Shown piece after piece: positions 37,925 to 47,795 of a DNA stretch of 64,000 nt. The stretch is from NCBI GenBank assembly GCA_964019335.1, contig OZ025654.1, positions 806,001 through 870,000 on the forward strand, given 5' to 3'. The DNA comes from Diplonema japonicum (Eukaryota > Euglenozoa > Diplonemea > Diplonemida > Diplonemidae). A program made the translations under genes and the position numbers. The notes beneath the pieces are model-generated. The model did no database searches and was not told the origin of the DNA. It saw only the letters and a program-made list of their open reading frames with translations. Each line of letters begins with the position of its first letter. Positions within the stretch are counted from its first letter, which is position 1.

Positions 37925-38755
37925 TTGGTGGCTGGAACCTACACAGCATACCTGGAGCATATCTACTGGAAGTGCAAAGAGTATGAATCTGTACGGAAAG
38001 AAGCGATGTACACCACGGTAATGAATTTTCCGAAGGAAGATATGCCTCAATGTCTAAGACTTCATGGAATCATACCGAAAAACTGCAAAGTACCACAGCC
38101 GGAAATTGTGCAGAAACTGCTAGTCAACATGATAACTCTTGCGGACGCAACCAAGATGATAGCAGAAAAGAATGAGAAAAGGGTACATGTATGGAGACGC
38201 CCTGCGCTATGGAGCAAGTACACAGTACCTGAAATGAGGTGGTTCCGAAAGCACTTGAAGATGAACTTCATAGGAGCACAGATTGTGCCGGAAGTAGTTA
38301 AGTGGCTTTCGAAATTAGAATGGAATAAGCAGGGGTCGGTGACTAGACTAGAGCTAGTGATAGATTTCGAGCTGACGAGTGGGGTGTACGTTTTGGGCAG
38401 GCAAGACGACATCATCAAGAGGGCCAACCGATTGGCAAAAATAATTGAAAGACTGATGGGCGCAGCCGAGGCACACGCACCAAAGCCGTTCATGCCCAAG
38501 GAAATAACTGAATCCGTGGCATTACGATCGATAGGTGCACCCAAGCGACTGAAGGGGTACACCGGAAGGCCGAAATTCGCATCCAGCAGAACGTGCGAAA
38601 TTCTGGAAAGACAATGCGCAGTACCGACTGCACAGAGAAAAGAGTGGTCCGACCCCTTCGTGCCCGACTACAGAGCACAACAACCTACCAGAACGCAGTC
38701 CACCCTTCCCGCAGCCATGCATCCTTCAGCACAGAAGGGTAGCAACATCCGCTAG
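37925..38755 (+). mobile_element. 5'-truncated LINE, family A
   Basis: An open frame of ~276 codons corresponding to the C-terminal part of a non-LTR retrotransposon polyprotein. AYLEHIYWKCKEYESVRKEA, then MPQCLRLHGIIPKN, align with LKHALWDCELAREIQ and MPRCMQLHGVLPRG of the family C copy (61345-62913), i.e. the end of the CCHC finger and beyond. Then comes the shared domain VTRLELVIDFEL and ALRSIGAPKRLKGYTGRPKF. The reverse transcriptase itself is absent. It has no real start codon context, so it is a fragment, not a host gene. Confidence 0.7.
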
Positions 38756-38765
38756 CGCGGTTAAG

Positions 38766-38869
38766 GAGTTGCTCGTACGCCAGGCGGTTTATGAAGCAAC
38801 CAAAGTCATTCTTCTTCTTTATATTTTCTCCTTCTTCTTTTTTTTTTTTTTTTTTTTTTTGGGCGATAG
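38766..38869 (+). promoter_or_regulatory. Retroelement tail with splice acceptor
   Basis: CGTACGCCAGGCGGTT and GAAGCAACCAAAGTCATTCT are shared with a SINE/LINE tail at 42505-42545. The following 45 pyrimidines end at GATAG (AG 38868-38869), with another AG at 38881-38882, 37 bases before the kinase ATG. Confidence 0.5.
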
Positions 38870-38918
38870 CGTCCCTTTCCAGAAAAGCAAACAAAAGAAG
38901 GAGGGGGAAATAAAAAAA

Positions 38919-41507
38919 ATGTTTCTAACAACCAAGCAGCTCATCGTCACCGTCCTGGGACTGGGGATGACGTGCTGGACGGTAACAGACTTCATTGAAG
39001 GGTTCTACATCGGCGCAGGCATCGAAACAGGCTTCTTACTATGGTGCTGCGTTGTGTTTGTCTCGCAACAATGGGACCCCGGGAAGAAGTGGCCGTGGTG
39101 GGACATAGGCACAATGATTTTCATCATCGGAATTAACGCGGTGCACTACGACGGTCATCACGCACTATGGGCAACAAACGCTTTCTTGTACCTTCTCACG
39201 CCCATCGGGTTTACATGGTGTCCTACCACACTGCTAGTCATCCATATGGTGGGGTCATCGGTTGTCCAGTATCTAGTCTTGCACTCTAGAGTCTCCCATG
39301 TAGTGCACGATGTTTCAGCGAAGATCATCACAATCGGCCTCACGTTGACCGTCAGAATGTGGGTCCTCAAGAGCGTGACCAGCACCGCAGAGTGTAAGGA
39401 CCTCTGCGACACTTATGTTAAGTTCCTCAAGGGCGAGATGCTTCAGAGTGACCTCGAAGAGATCCTCGAAACCTCTCAACAATGGGCGTCAAGATACATT
39501 ATGGAAATCATGCTTTACTCAGGCACTGGTTACGAAGAGACAGTCTCTTACGGGATGATGAACCCTTTGAACCGAAGTCGGAGGAAGTCAACGTTTAACC
39601 CCGATAGGAATACAGCGTTCTTCTCTCCGATCTACGATACGCAGTCCCCCCCCCCGAAGCGAAGCCTCGAAGTAACCATGCAAAGCTCGTCTTACTTTTC
39701 GTCCTTTTCCGACATGTCCGAATCTGATGCGTCTATGCACCGCAGGGACAGCTTCACAAACCGAACTGTCTCGTTGCTCCTGTTTGAAACCACGTCCCCT
39801 GACGCCGTTCGCTATTTAAACGAGATAGCCTCCTGTTTAAAAGAGTGGAACGCCACGATTATCGACATCAAAGCGGACTCACTCCTCGGCGGGTGGAACT
39901 GTTGGAAAGCCGAGGCGAAGCATGCCGCGATGGCTGTTAACTGTCTGTTGGAGTTCTCCGCCGAAAAGCTGCAAATGAAGGATTCATGGTGGTCAACAAG
40001 CATCGTAGCAGGGAAGATCTCTGTAAGACACATACAGAAGTTACCCGTGTTAATCGGCCAGCCGATGAACGAGCTTAAACTTCTCCCCGGGCTTGCAAAA
40101 GAGCTGAAAATTCACATTCTCGTCACGGACGAAGCGAGAAACCTGTCTCCGAACCACGTGATGCGGTTGGTCGAGATTATCCCGCAGGATACCAACGCAC
40201 CGTGTGGGTCCTCAACCATGAGGCTCTTCACGGTGGCGAACAAAGGTGACACGGAGGCGTTCGTCACAACTTACAACGACGGGTTCAGTTTCTTCTCGAC
40301 AGGGAGGTTTTCCGAAGCTTGCTCGCGGTTCCAAGTGTGCTTGAAGCAGAAACCATCGGACTACTTATCGAAGAGAGGGATGTTCTTTGCAAGTACGTCG
40401 GAGGCGCGACAGAAATCAGGGGCGGCACCTCCATGGCCAACACCGTATCTTCGAAAATGTGTCGGCTGGCAGAATTTTGAAGCCGACATGCCCGACGGGG
40501 ACGAGGTAAGCTTCGAGTACGAAAAACAGCGCGTGCTGCTCGGAACGAGAAAAAACACCGCTCCGCAGAGTTTCTCCGGGATACGCAAGACAATCGAAGG
40601 GTTATACGATGGTGACAACAACGATCCCGACGATGAAGAAGAGATACCTTTCGAGCTTACAGACGATAATGGCACCAACACCTGGCGGTCGGACAAACTT
40701 CTCGGAGAAGGTGCGTTCGGCGGGGTTTGGATGGGCATGTCCGCAGATGGTTCACTCGCTGCAATCAAAGCCGTCAAGCTCCCGAATAAAAAACCAAGAG
40801 CGCGCTTGAAACAACAGAAGGAGCCATCAAACTATATAGACGACCTTCTAAAAGAAGTCGTTCTTCTTTCATCTCTGAAGCACGACTACATCGTGAGCTA
40901 CAAGGGCAGCATGGTTGTTCCGGGCTATTTTATGATCTGCATGGAATGCGTCACAGGCGGTTCGCTGGCTAAAATCCAATCAGTATTCGGGGCCATTCCC
41001 ATCACTGCCTTGAAAAGGTATTCTCGCTGTATTCTGTCAGGACTGGCGTATTTGCATAAAAACTCTGTGACCCACAGGGACTTGAAACCCGCCAACATCC
41101 TCCTCACAGGTGACGGGGATTGCAAGCTCGCTGATTTTGGAGCTGCGGTTCACTCAACCAAGAAGTATCGTAGTACCCGAAGCAATCAGATTATGGGGAC
41201 GCAGGGGACACCGCTTTACATGTCGCCTGAGGCATGCCGAGGGGCCTTCTGTGCAAAATCGGATATTTGGGCGTTTGGGTTAACCGTGCTTCAGATGCTT
41301 ACCGGAAAGCTTCCCTACACCGAGGAACAGCGGGATCTCCGGTGCTTACTGTTCACCAGGCGGCTGGCGGAGGACGATTCGTTCCGCACCGTGCTGCCGC
41401 CCTTTTCATGCGACCGGTTGGCCGACTTCCTTAAGCCCACCCTTCAAGGGGACCCTGCTGCGCGGCCCACCGCTCAGAAGCTGCTCATGCACTCGTTTTT
41501 ACTTTGA
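38919..41507 (+). CDS. Membrane protein with dead cyclase domain and kinase
   Basis: 862 residues. The ATG at 38919 follows the acceptor AG; the frame is open further up through the T-run. About five or six membrane helices occupy residues 8-150. A linker with Ser-rich patches (about 240-275) leads to a class III cyclase-like domain (about 285-450) in which the metal motifs are lost (LLLFETTSPD in place of FTDI, DIKADSLLGGW for the second). A TPR-like stretch (about 460-500) follows. The kinase domain runs 589-862: GEGAFGGV loop, Lys617, HRDLKPAN (719-726), DFG (739-741) and SPE after the activation loop. All catalytic residues are present, and it is closest in look to STE11/MAPKKK-type kinases. 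It probably couples a membrane signal or bound nucleotide to phosphorylation. Similar fusions are known from kinetoplastid kinomes, by memory. Confidence 0.85.
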   Translation: MFLTTKQLIVTVLGLGMTCWTVTDFIEGFYIGAGIETGFLLWCCVVFVSQQWDPGKKWPWWDIGTMIFIIGINAVHYDGHHALWATNAFLYLLTPIGFTWCPTTLLVIHMVGSSVVQYLVLHSRVSHVVHDVSAKIITIGLTLTVRMWVLKSVTSTAECKDLCDTYVKFLKGEMLQSDLEEILETSQQWASRYIMEIMLYSGTGYEETVSYGMMNPLNRSRRKSTFNPDRNTAFFSPIYDTQSPPPKRSLEVTMQSSSYFSSFSDMSESDASMHRRDSFTNRTVSLLLFETTSPDAVRYLNEIASCLKEWNATIIDIKADSLLGGWNCWKAEAKHAAMAVNCLLEFSAEKLQMKDSWWSTSIVAGKISVRHIQKLPVLIGQPMNELKLLPGLAKELKIHILVTDEARNLSPNHVMRLVEIIPQDTNAPCGSSTMRLFTVANKGDTEAFVTTYNDGFSFFSTGRFSEACSRFQVCLKQKPSDYLSKRGMFFASTSEARQKSGAAPPWPTPYLRKCVGWQNFEADMPDGDEVSFEYEKQRVLLGTRKNTAPQSFSGIRKTIEGLYDGDNNDPDDEEEIPFELTDDNGTNTWRSDKLLGEGAFGGVWMGMSADGSLAAIKAVKLPNKKPRARLKQQKEPSNYIDDLLKEVVLLSSLKHDYIVSYKGSMVVPGYFMICMECVTGGSLAKIQSVFGAIPITALKRYSRCILSGLAYLHKNSVTHRDLKPANILLTGDGDCKLADFGAAVHSTKKYRSTRSNQIMGTQGTPLYMSPEACRGAFCAKSDIWAFGLTVLQMLTGKLPYTEEQRDLRCLLFTRRLAEDDSFRTVLPPFSCDRLADFLKPTLQGDPAARPTAQKLLMHSFLL

Positions 41508-42294
41508 GAGGAAAAAGAAAATAGCTGTAGTGATGCGAATCGGGATTTTTGCAATATGATCCTTTGGTTTGGAGGAAGGTTGTCTGGGGTTCGAGGACGG
41601 GAGGCTCCTGAGTGCCGCCAGGCCAACAGAAGTACATAGTTTCACAGCTGCCTAGGGCTATGTAGGCAAGAAACGATTCTTCCGTTTCCATTACCGGTTC
41701 TGAGAGAGGCCACCGCGACTCCTCCCATGGGGGAGCATTTTTACCGATCAAATTATAGCCCGGGTTATCAAATTATGAGAGGGGGTAATCAGGGGTTAGT
41801 AAAGAAATTTCTGAACAATCAGAAAAGAGGAACTGGCCGTTGTTTATACCTGCCTGCCAGATAAAAAAAGCTTACTGGTTAGGACAGATCACATTAAATC
41901 AACCCAATGCGCATTTTTCTTATTCTTGTTGTTTCTTTTTCTCTTTAGATTTTTGCTTCCGCAAAAAGAAAAAAGAAGAAATTACTGCCCTACCCATGTA
42001 GTGTTTCGTATATGCAGTATCCATTACTGCAATTTTGTCTAGTTTTTCTCAGAAAATGACTTCAAGAGAAAGCAGCTTGGAAGTAATCTAGGCAAATTCC
42101 TTTTCCCCCCTCCCCTTTTCCTCCCCCCTTATTTTCTGTGCCGAGTTAGAATCAAAAAGCGCAAAAAAAAACTAATGTTATTTTTTTTACTCACAAGTTA
42201 CAGCGCATATTGGTCTCCAACTCTCTTTTGTCATTTCAGGGAATTCTGTGTCAGGGTGACGGTGCTCGGCGGAGAGACAGGAATTTCTTCTTCT
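41508..42294. other. Intergenic with fold-back scrap
   Basis: A GTTTCC-family scrap (GGGCTATGTAGGCAAGAAAC, 41654-41673) and a palindrome TCAAATTATAGCCCGGGTTA-TCAAATTATGAG (41747-41778). Otherwise low complexity; no gene. Confidence 0.5.
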
Positions 42295-42545
42295 TAAGGT
42301 GGTGGGGATAACATGGAGATATAAGAAGTACATCAGATGTGTTGTTCGTGGGAGAACGTATGACAGATGCTCAGGGTGACCCGGGGCGTCCTGGCTAGGG
42401 TTGAGTTGCGCACCGCACGCATTAAGGACACAACGCGGAACGCAAAAGAAGTTACCGCTTGGCCGCGGTACGCCCCCTGTAATCAAGTAGACTGGCTTGC
42501 TTGTACGCCAGGCGGTTAATAAGCAACCAAAAGTCATTCTTCTTA
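42295..42545 (+). repeat. SINE copy with a different tail
   Basis: Starts AAGGTGGTGGGGATAACATG, keeps the central GCACGCATTAAGGACACAAC and CCCCTGTAATCAAGTAGAC. It then switches to TACGCCAGGCGGTT and AAGCAACCAAAAGTCATTCT, the tail found upstream of the kinase gene at 38770. Confidence 0.6.
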
Positions 42546-42654
42546 TTCTTGGCGTCCTGCCACATACCGCAGGTACCCTTAAATGTCTCTTTTTTCTTTT
42601 TCTTTTTTTATTTAATTCTGAGCAGCTCTCTTAAAGAATTTAGGCCGGAAGATA

Positions 42655-42790
42655 TAAATCAGGTTTCACTTTATTTCACGGGCGTGAAAATAAAGTATCT
42701 GATTTTTTCCTCATGTTTTTAAGCCAAACGTTGCTGGGCGTGAAAATCAGGTACTTTATTTCACGCCCACAGTCATTTCTAGCAAAATAG
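42655..42790. repeat. Fold-back, possible recombinase-element end
   Basis: CACTTTATTTCACG-GGCGTGAAAATAAAGTATCTG and, inverted, CAGGTACTTTATTTCACGCCC form two nested hairpins. The TTTATTTCAC core is shared with the inverted end of the tyrosine-recombinase element. Confidence 0.45.
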
Positions 42791-42844
42791 GAAGAAAACC
42801 GAAGGCGACCGGGAAGCGAGCCAAGGGCATCAGCCTAAACTGTG

Positions 42845-43072
42845 ATGGAAGACAGGCTTCCAACGGCAAGCGAAATGGCCTACAGGAAGGAGTGGGAGAG
42901 GTTTTGCACCTACCACTCGATCAAACCCAATAGAAAAGCACGGCCAACTGTTGAACAAACACAGCAGTCCCCTGCAACGCCCCCTTCAGCTCTGCCCCTT
43001 CGACACAGCCCACTTCTTCAACAGTGCACAGAATCACGTTTGACATAAACGTCAACATCAATTCGCTGAATT
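42845..43072 (+). pseudogene. Internally deleted tyrosine-recombinase gene
   Basis: The N-terminal frame from ATG 42845 reads TASEMAYRKEWERFCTYHSI, like SAEIYKTAWENFWSKHTKP of the intact recombinase. It runs into a Gln/Pro-rich stretch and then, with a one-base frame change, RITFDINVNINSLN and a stop, like the YVTININNN tail of the intact protein. The whole catalytic domain is missing. So this is the two protein ends joined across a large deletion, as in non-autonomous derivatives of an element. Confidence 0.5.
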
Positions 43073-43197
43073 GATCATACCAAACCCAGTACCGTGTTCA
43101 GTAAAGAGTCGCATTGTGCCGCTACAAGCAGGCAGCAGCGAAGCCACACTCGGCACCCAAATTCTTTGCGAGAGCAGCTCATCATTAAATAAAGCTG

Positions 43198-43885
43198 GCG
43201 GTGGTGGGGGAGCGGGACGCAGCCCTACAAGCGAAGAGGCAGGAGGTGTACCACACACACCAGTGGCTGGAGATCACACAAGGTCAAGAACACCCAGTAC
43301 CGTCGGACAAGGACTTCGGCAAGCTACCGGCAGGGGATGTCCAACGTGAGTACACGAAGGAGGTGCTGAGGTGGATGCGGCAACTGCGCTGGTATGCAGG
43401 CAGCAGAAACACGTCAGTGTCGACGGTGGAGCTGGCACTGGATTTCGAGAACGTGACCGGGAAGACCCTTGGAGGGAAGCTGGGGGATCTCGCAGAAGTA
43501 CAGCAGAAAGCGAGGAGATTGCATGGACTGATGAAGAAGATCTGGCACACATGGGAGCTAGGGAGGGTACTGAAGAAGGTGAAAGGAAGGAGGGCTTTCC
43601 CAGCTGAGCCGAGCACAAGGGTGCACACACTACGATCCATCGGGAGGACAAAGGCGGTGATCGGATGGAACAGGAGGGCGATATTTGCATCACCGAAGAC
43701 CAAGCAAGACCTAGAGGCGTTGAAAGGACAATGGGCGAGAGAACGAAGAGAAAGAGCGGCCAGGCTGGGGAGAAGGCCGGCAAGACCACCAAAGGAGGAG
43801 AAACCGCTGCTGAAAGGGGATAGGTGCAGGTAGAAGATGAGAACAAGGGGGCGTCTCACAAAGACTTCCTTTAACTCATATAATA
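43198..43885 (+). mobile_element. 5'-truncated LINE, family B
   Basis: An open frame (43201-43833) with the C-terminal retrotransposon domain: QREYTKEVLRWMRQLRWY, STVELALDFENVTG, KARRLHGLMKK, RVHTLRSIG, GWNRRAIFAS, and a basic end (RLGRRPARPPKEEKP). The 3' UTR reads ACAAGGGGGCGTCTCACA and CTTCCTTTAACTCATATA. This 3' end recurs at 48285-48325 and 50225-50262 and is shared with the SINE. Reverse transcriptase missing. Confidence 0.75.
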
Positions 43886-43986
43886 AAATGCAGTATTGAA
43901 TAAAATCAGAGCATGATTTCACTTGTGGGGTCCCCTTTTTGACGAGTGATTTTACTTCACGAGCGAAGCGAGTGTTCATTTAATAA
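43886..43986. repeat. GAGCGAAGCGAG motif repeat
   Basis: AAAATCAGAGCATGATTTCA and TTTACTTCACGAGCGAAGCG(AGTG), related to palindromes near 55145-55290 and 60780-60965. Confidence 0.45.
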
Positions 43987-44773
43987 ATACTGTAAAACAA
44001 AAATCCACCGGAAGATAAAATATCCGGACCGCCGAAACATCCGGTGATTTTTTCTTCCGGACATTTTTTGGGGCACTTTTCAAGGGGGTACCTAGCCTGC
44101 CCTACGCACTGTCCCCCCCCCCCCCCCCCCCTGTCTGCTGCATGTTTCCCTGGAAAAACTTATGTTTCTGTTGCAGGAGTCTTAAAAATGTCAAAAATAT
44201 GACTAAAAAAAAAAGGGGTGAAGAACGTCCTACCTGTCCGTCTGTTTGCTGCCTTCGCAGCCTTGGTAGCGTGCCTGGCCTCGGTCAGCAAGTCTTTGCT
44301 GGGTCAAGGGGGGACCATTTCTACCGAAGAAAAAAAAGGAAGAAGAAACGGAAAACGAAGCTTCGTCCACTCAAGAAGCGGCGGAAACCGTACTTGTGTT
44401 TCTTCCTCGTTCAGAAGAGGCTTGCGACCCGCAGTAACGGGTGCGACGGGGATAGACCTTGGAGCATACCAAAGCGGTGTTCCCAGTCTGATATACTGGA
44501 CGTTGGCACCGTGTTTGCGGGAGAAGCGAACAATCAGGATCTGAGGTGTCTTTTAGTTCTTAGAAAAGTTCGCTGCAATTCTCTCTGATTTTCGTTTGAT
44601 TTTTCTCTTGCTACAGAAACTAGTTTCATCCGTTTTCTGGTCCAGCCCTTTAAAAAAAGAAAAGGGGTCCCGGGAAAAAAATGTCCGGAAGAAAAAATAT
44701 CCGGACCGCCAGAACTTCCGGATATTTTATCTTCCGGACATTTTATCTTCCGGTGATTTTTGTTTTACAGTAG
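43987..44773. mobile_element. CTGTAAAAC element with inverted repeats
   Basis: Left end CTGTAAAACAAAAATCCACC, GGAAGATAAAATATCCGGAC; right end GTCCGGA-type blocks then TTCCGGTGATTTTTGTTTTA-CAG, a ~55-bp imperfect inverted repeat. The interior (~650 bp) has open frames at 44142-44588 that I do not recognise and do not call genes. Family members lie at 16375-16600. Confidence 0.6.
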
Positions 44774-44775
44774 CT

Positions 44776-45421
44776 ATTTTTTTTTTTTTTCCCTCGGGGG
44801 ACCAATGTTTCCAACCTCCCTGTGGTGGTTCCTGGTAATTGTGGTTTGGAGAAACACAAGCGAAAGGGAAACTCTCGTTCTAAAGCCGTACACGTGGGGA
44901 AACCTGGACGGGGGTTGAGAGCCCACCCTACGCGTGGCGCCAGTTAGCATCGCCCTCAACGGAGAGTCCCTTATCCCATTACATCGAACAAGGAGGTGGC
45001 TTCACCAGGTCAGGCAAGTAGCCTCCCCGCGGCATCGTGCCAGTGAAGCAAGCCTCCTACAACTCTCCAGTTGGTGTTTAATTGCTTCTGTGGCCCCTCT
45101 CCCTATTTCAATTTCCAAGCTTTCTTTACCTCTCCACTTTTACTTTCTACGGGACCACAGGGGACTTGGAGGCTTCGGGGCGAAGTTTCACAAGGGTGGC
45201 CGCTGTGTCACATACTGCATGGCACCACTAAAATCGAGACAACTTTTCTTCTTGTTCTTTCCCCTCCGCTCTTTTTCTTTTGTGGACGTGCACAATCAAC
45301 CGACTCTTTTTTTTTTAATCCCCGTTTTTACTCTTATTTCTTTCCTCTCCCCCCTTTCCTCCCCTCCCCTCACTTTTACGTGCATCCGATCTGCTACATA
45401 AGTATACACAAGCAGGATAAC
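44776..45421. other. Intergenic, pyrimidine-rich end
   Basis: No gene recognised. A strong pyrimidine tract (about 45305-45372) precedes a small open frame. Confidence 0.4.
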
Positions 45422-45559
45422 ATGTGTGACGTAGTGGTGCGACCAGTTGAAGAGAAGGGACAGCAAAACACACAGCAGGGAGAGGACGTGGCACCACCGA
45501 AGTGTTGCGATGAGAACTCATTTGATAATGTGAGAGTCATGCGGGGCCAGATGGTATAA
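45422..45559 (+). CDS. Possible small ORF
   Basis: ATG to stop, 45 codons (begins MCDVVVRPVEEK, ends VRVMRGQMV). It follows a ~65-base pyrimidine tract and an AG, the same context as the host genes, on the same strand. There is no recognisable domain. A retroelement scrap begins right after it. Short frames arise by chance, so the support is only positional. Confidence 0.25.
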   Translation: MCDVVVRPVEEKGQQNTQQGEDVAPPKCCDENSFDNVRVMRGQMV

Positions 45560-45576
45560 GTTTTTTTTCTTTTTCT

Positions 45577-46340
45577 AAGGGACCTGCGAGGATACGTTGC
45601 ACCTCGCGACAGGCGACCAGGACTCCCTCACGGAGAAGGCCAGAAAAAGGGGAGCACTGCTTTCCGAGTAAGTCGAGGGCGCACCCTGCTGCGTGGTTAC
45701 GACAAGAGACCACTATTCTCCTTGATCTTTCTTTATCTGGCGCTCCATGTAATGTTTCGAAGATTTCTTCGAACAGTGAGCACCCACTGTCAGTGCAGCG
45801 CCTAGTGGCCTCAGGCCAACTGGGAGACCTCGCATGCGGAGTAATAAATACTCACCCACCTGTATGTCGCCTCGTAGTGCTGAGAATAAACACTCCCTCG
45901 CGATGTCGAATCCGAAAATGGACCAGGTTTTACTCAAGATATGCTTGACCGTCATCATGGGGATCCCAAAGCTTGAGATGGATTCTTGAGCTGTGGCTGA
46001 CTGGTGCAGGTTCACCCCACAGTACCAAATTGCAAGTGCTATCATGGAGATGTTGGTGCAGGATTACCATGCACTTTTATCAAGCTCAAGTGCTGTTGAA
46101 GCAGACAGGAGCACTCTTGCTTGTGGGTGCAGGTCAGGGCGGTCAGAGATGCCTGCCTGATCGATGCAGAATGCCACTCCAAGTAGCGCATGCAAGGCCA
46201 AGCTAGAGCCCTCGTTGGTGTGCAAGTTGTTCCCAATGAGCTTGTCAGTTCTTGAGCTGCGGCTGACTGGTGCAGGTGCGTCCCACAGTACCAAATTGCA
46301 AGTGCTATCATGGAGATCCATGCACGCTGAAACTTTATCG
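45577..46340 (+). repeat. Decayed LINE family D tail, partly duplicated
   Basis: 45600-45800 resembles family D (GACCAGGACTCCCTCACGGA, GAGAAGGCC, ACAAGAGACCACTATTCTCC, GAACAGTGAGCACC). The stretch GAGCTGTGGCTGACTGGTGC through AAATTGCAAGTGCTATCATG (about 45990-46047) is repeated at about 46253-46314. The end (CATGCACGCTGAAACTTTAT) echoes the family D 3' UTR. Confidence 0.5.
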
Positions 46341-46428
46341 AATGCTTTTTTCTCCATAACTCTCAAATTTTGGGGGGGAAAAAAAACACCCCCAACAGAC
46401 GTTGCGCTGCCGTAACTGCGAGAGCAAG

Positions 46429-46704
46429 ATGCGGGCACAAATGGAAAAGGTGAGAAGCTGGAAATGCAGTGAATTCTGGACTCGAGGAGAATGCCCTCGC
46501 GGGGTGTTGTGCCACAAGCTGCACATCCACTTCAGAAAGAAAAGCTTAAAAGAAAGGGTAGATGCCCACGGGCCACAGGTCCTGGACCCTGTGCTTAAGG
46601 CGTGCCAGGCTAGCTCGGGCCTGAAAGACCCCAATCTTGTAGCGCTACTGGACCGCTTTAGCTACGGGTACGATGACAGCCCCCCTACGACACCTACAAT
46701 ATAA
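46429..46704 (+). CDS. Possible small CCCH zinc-finger protein
   Basis: 91 residues from ATG 46429 (the frame stays open nine codons upstream, without ATG). It has one canonical CCCH finger, KC-SEFWTRGE-C-PRGVL-C-HKL-H (C-x8-C-x5-C-x3-H, about residues 12-32), then a charged helix-like stretch and a Pro/Thr-rich end (SPPTTPTI). Such fingers bind AU-rich RNA. Very small single-finger proteins of this kind (ZFP1-3 in trypanosomes, about 100-140 residues) control mRNA fate in development. An acceptor-like AG (CCCAACAG) lies upstream. It is on the same strand as the host genes but surrounded by repeats, so it could also be part of an element. Confidence 0.55.
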   Translation: MRAQMEKVRSWKCSEFWTRGECPRGVLCHKLHIHFRKKSLKERVDAHGPQVLDPVLKACQASSGLKDPNLVALLDRFSYGYDDSPPTTPTI

Positions 46705-47750
46705 AGGTGGTACATCTTTTCACCTGTGGAATCTTTAAAAAAAAAAAAAAAATAGCGCAAGATTTTAACCCCTGAAGAGGAAGCCCACCGAGATCGAATC
46801 GTGTCGGTTCTTCCAGAGACGAGGGCATTCTCGCACTGCATGTCTCTGCCATGTGAATGTTGTGTTTGTTTTATCAGCGTTTCTTCCTACGGGAGAGCAT
46901 TATGGGGGGGGGGAAAGAAAAAAGATTTCGTTTGCTCGCCTAACCCTTCACATTGTGTTCCCCCCCCTTTTTTTTTCCCCCTCTCCACCTCCTCCCTCCT
47001 TTAATTTCAAAAAGAATTCTCCCCACGTTTCACGAAGTTCTGTTTGGTAAGGGGGCCAAAAAAACGCACCGCAAAAAAAAAAAAAAAAGAGAAAAAAAAA
47101 AAAGAAGAAAAAAAAAAAAGGCTTTTTTTTTTGTGTTTTAACAAAATTACTGTCGAGACTAAAAAAAAAAACTAGTTGTTGGCAGCGTAATGAGCTATTT
47201 TATTAGGTAAAATTCCGTTTGTGCAACGGTGAAGTAACAGGGGCCAAATTTTGCCTATGTTATCTCGAGGTTGCCGTAAAGTCATTAATGTACCCATCAA
47301 TATATATATATATATATATATTGATGGGCACAGTACAACGGGGTCAGGTTAAAGTTAGAGCATACTAGGGGCTACGATATCTCGGTAACTCCCCCCCCCT
47401 TTTTTTTTACCCCGTCCAAATTTTGGCCCAAATCATGATGCAGAGCTGCAGAGCCTTTGAAGGCCCTCTCTTACAATCGCACCTGTGCGTCGGGCAGAAC
47501 ACACTTATACATACTTGGTGATAATCAGGCATTCAGTGCCGGATAAAAAATGTCTCCATCGCTTTCATTGTAATTATATAAACTTCATTTCACTTAATAA
47601 GCGCTTTTGCTTAATATCCCTTAAAAATCCCTCAAAATCCTTCTTTTTTTTTCTTCTTCATCTTCCTCTCTTTTTCTTCTTCTTCCGGGAGTAGGTTCCT
47701 TTCGCGATGTGCAGCGTTGGTTTATGTATGTTCCCAGCGCTCAAGAGAAA

Positions 47751-47795
<45 letters not shown>

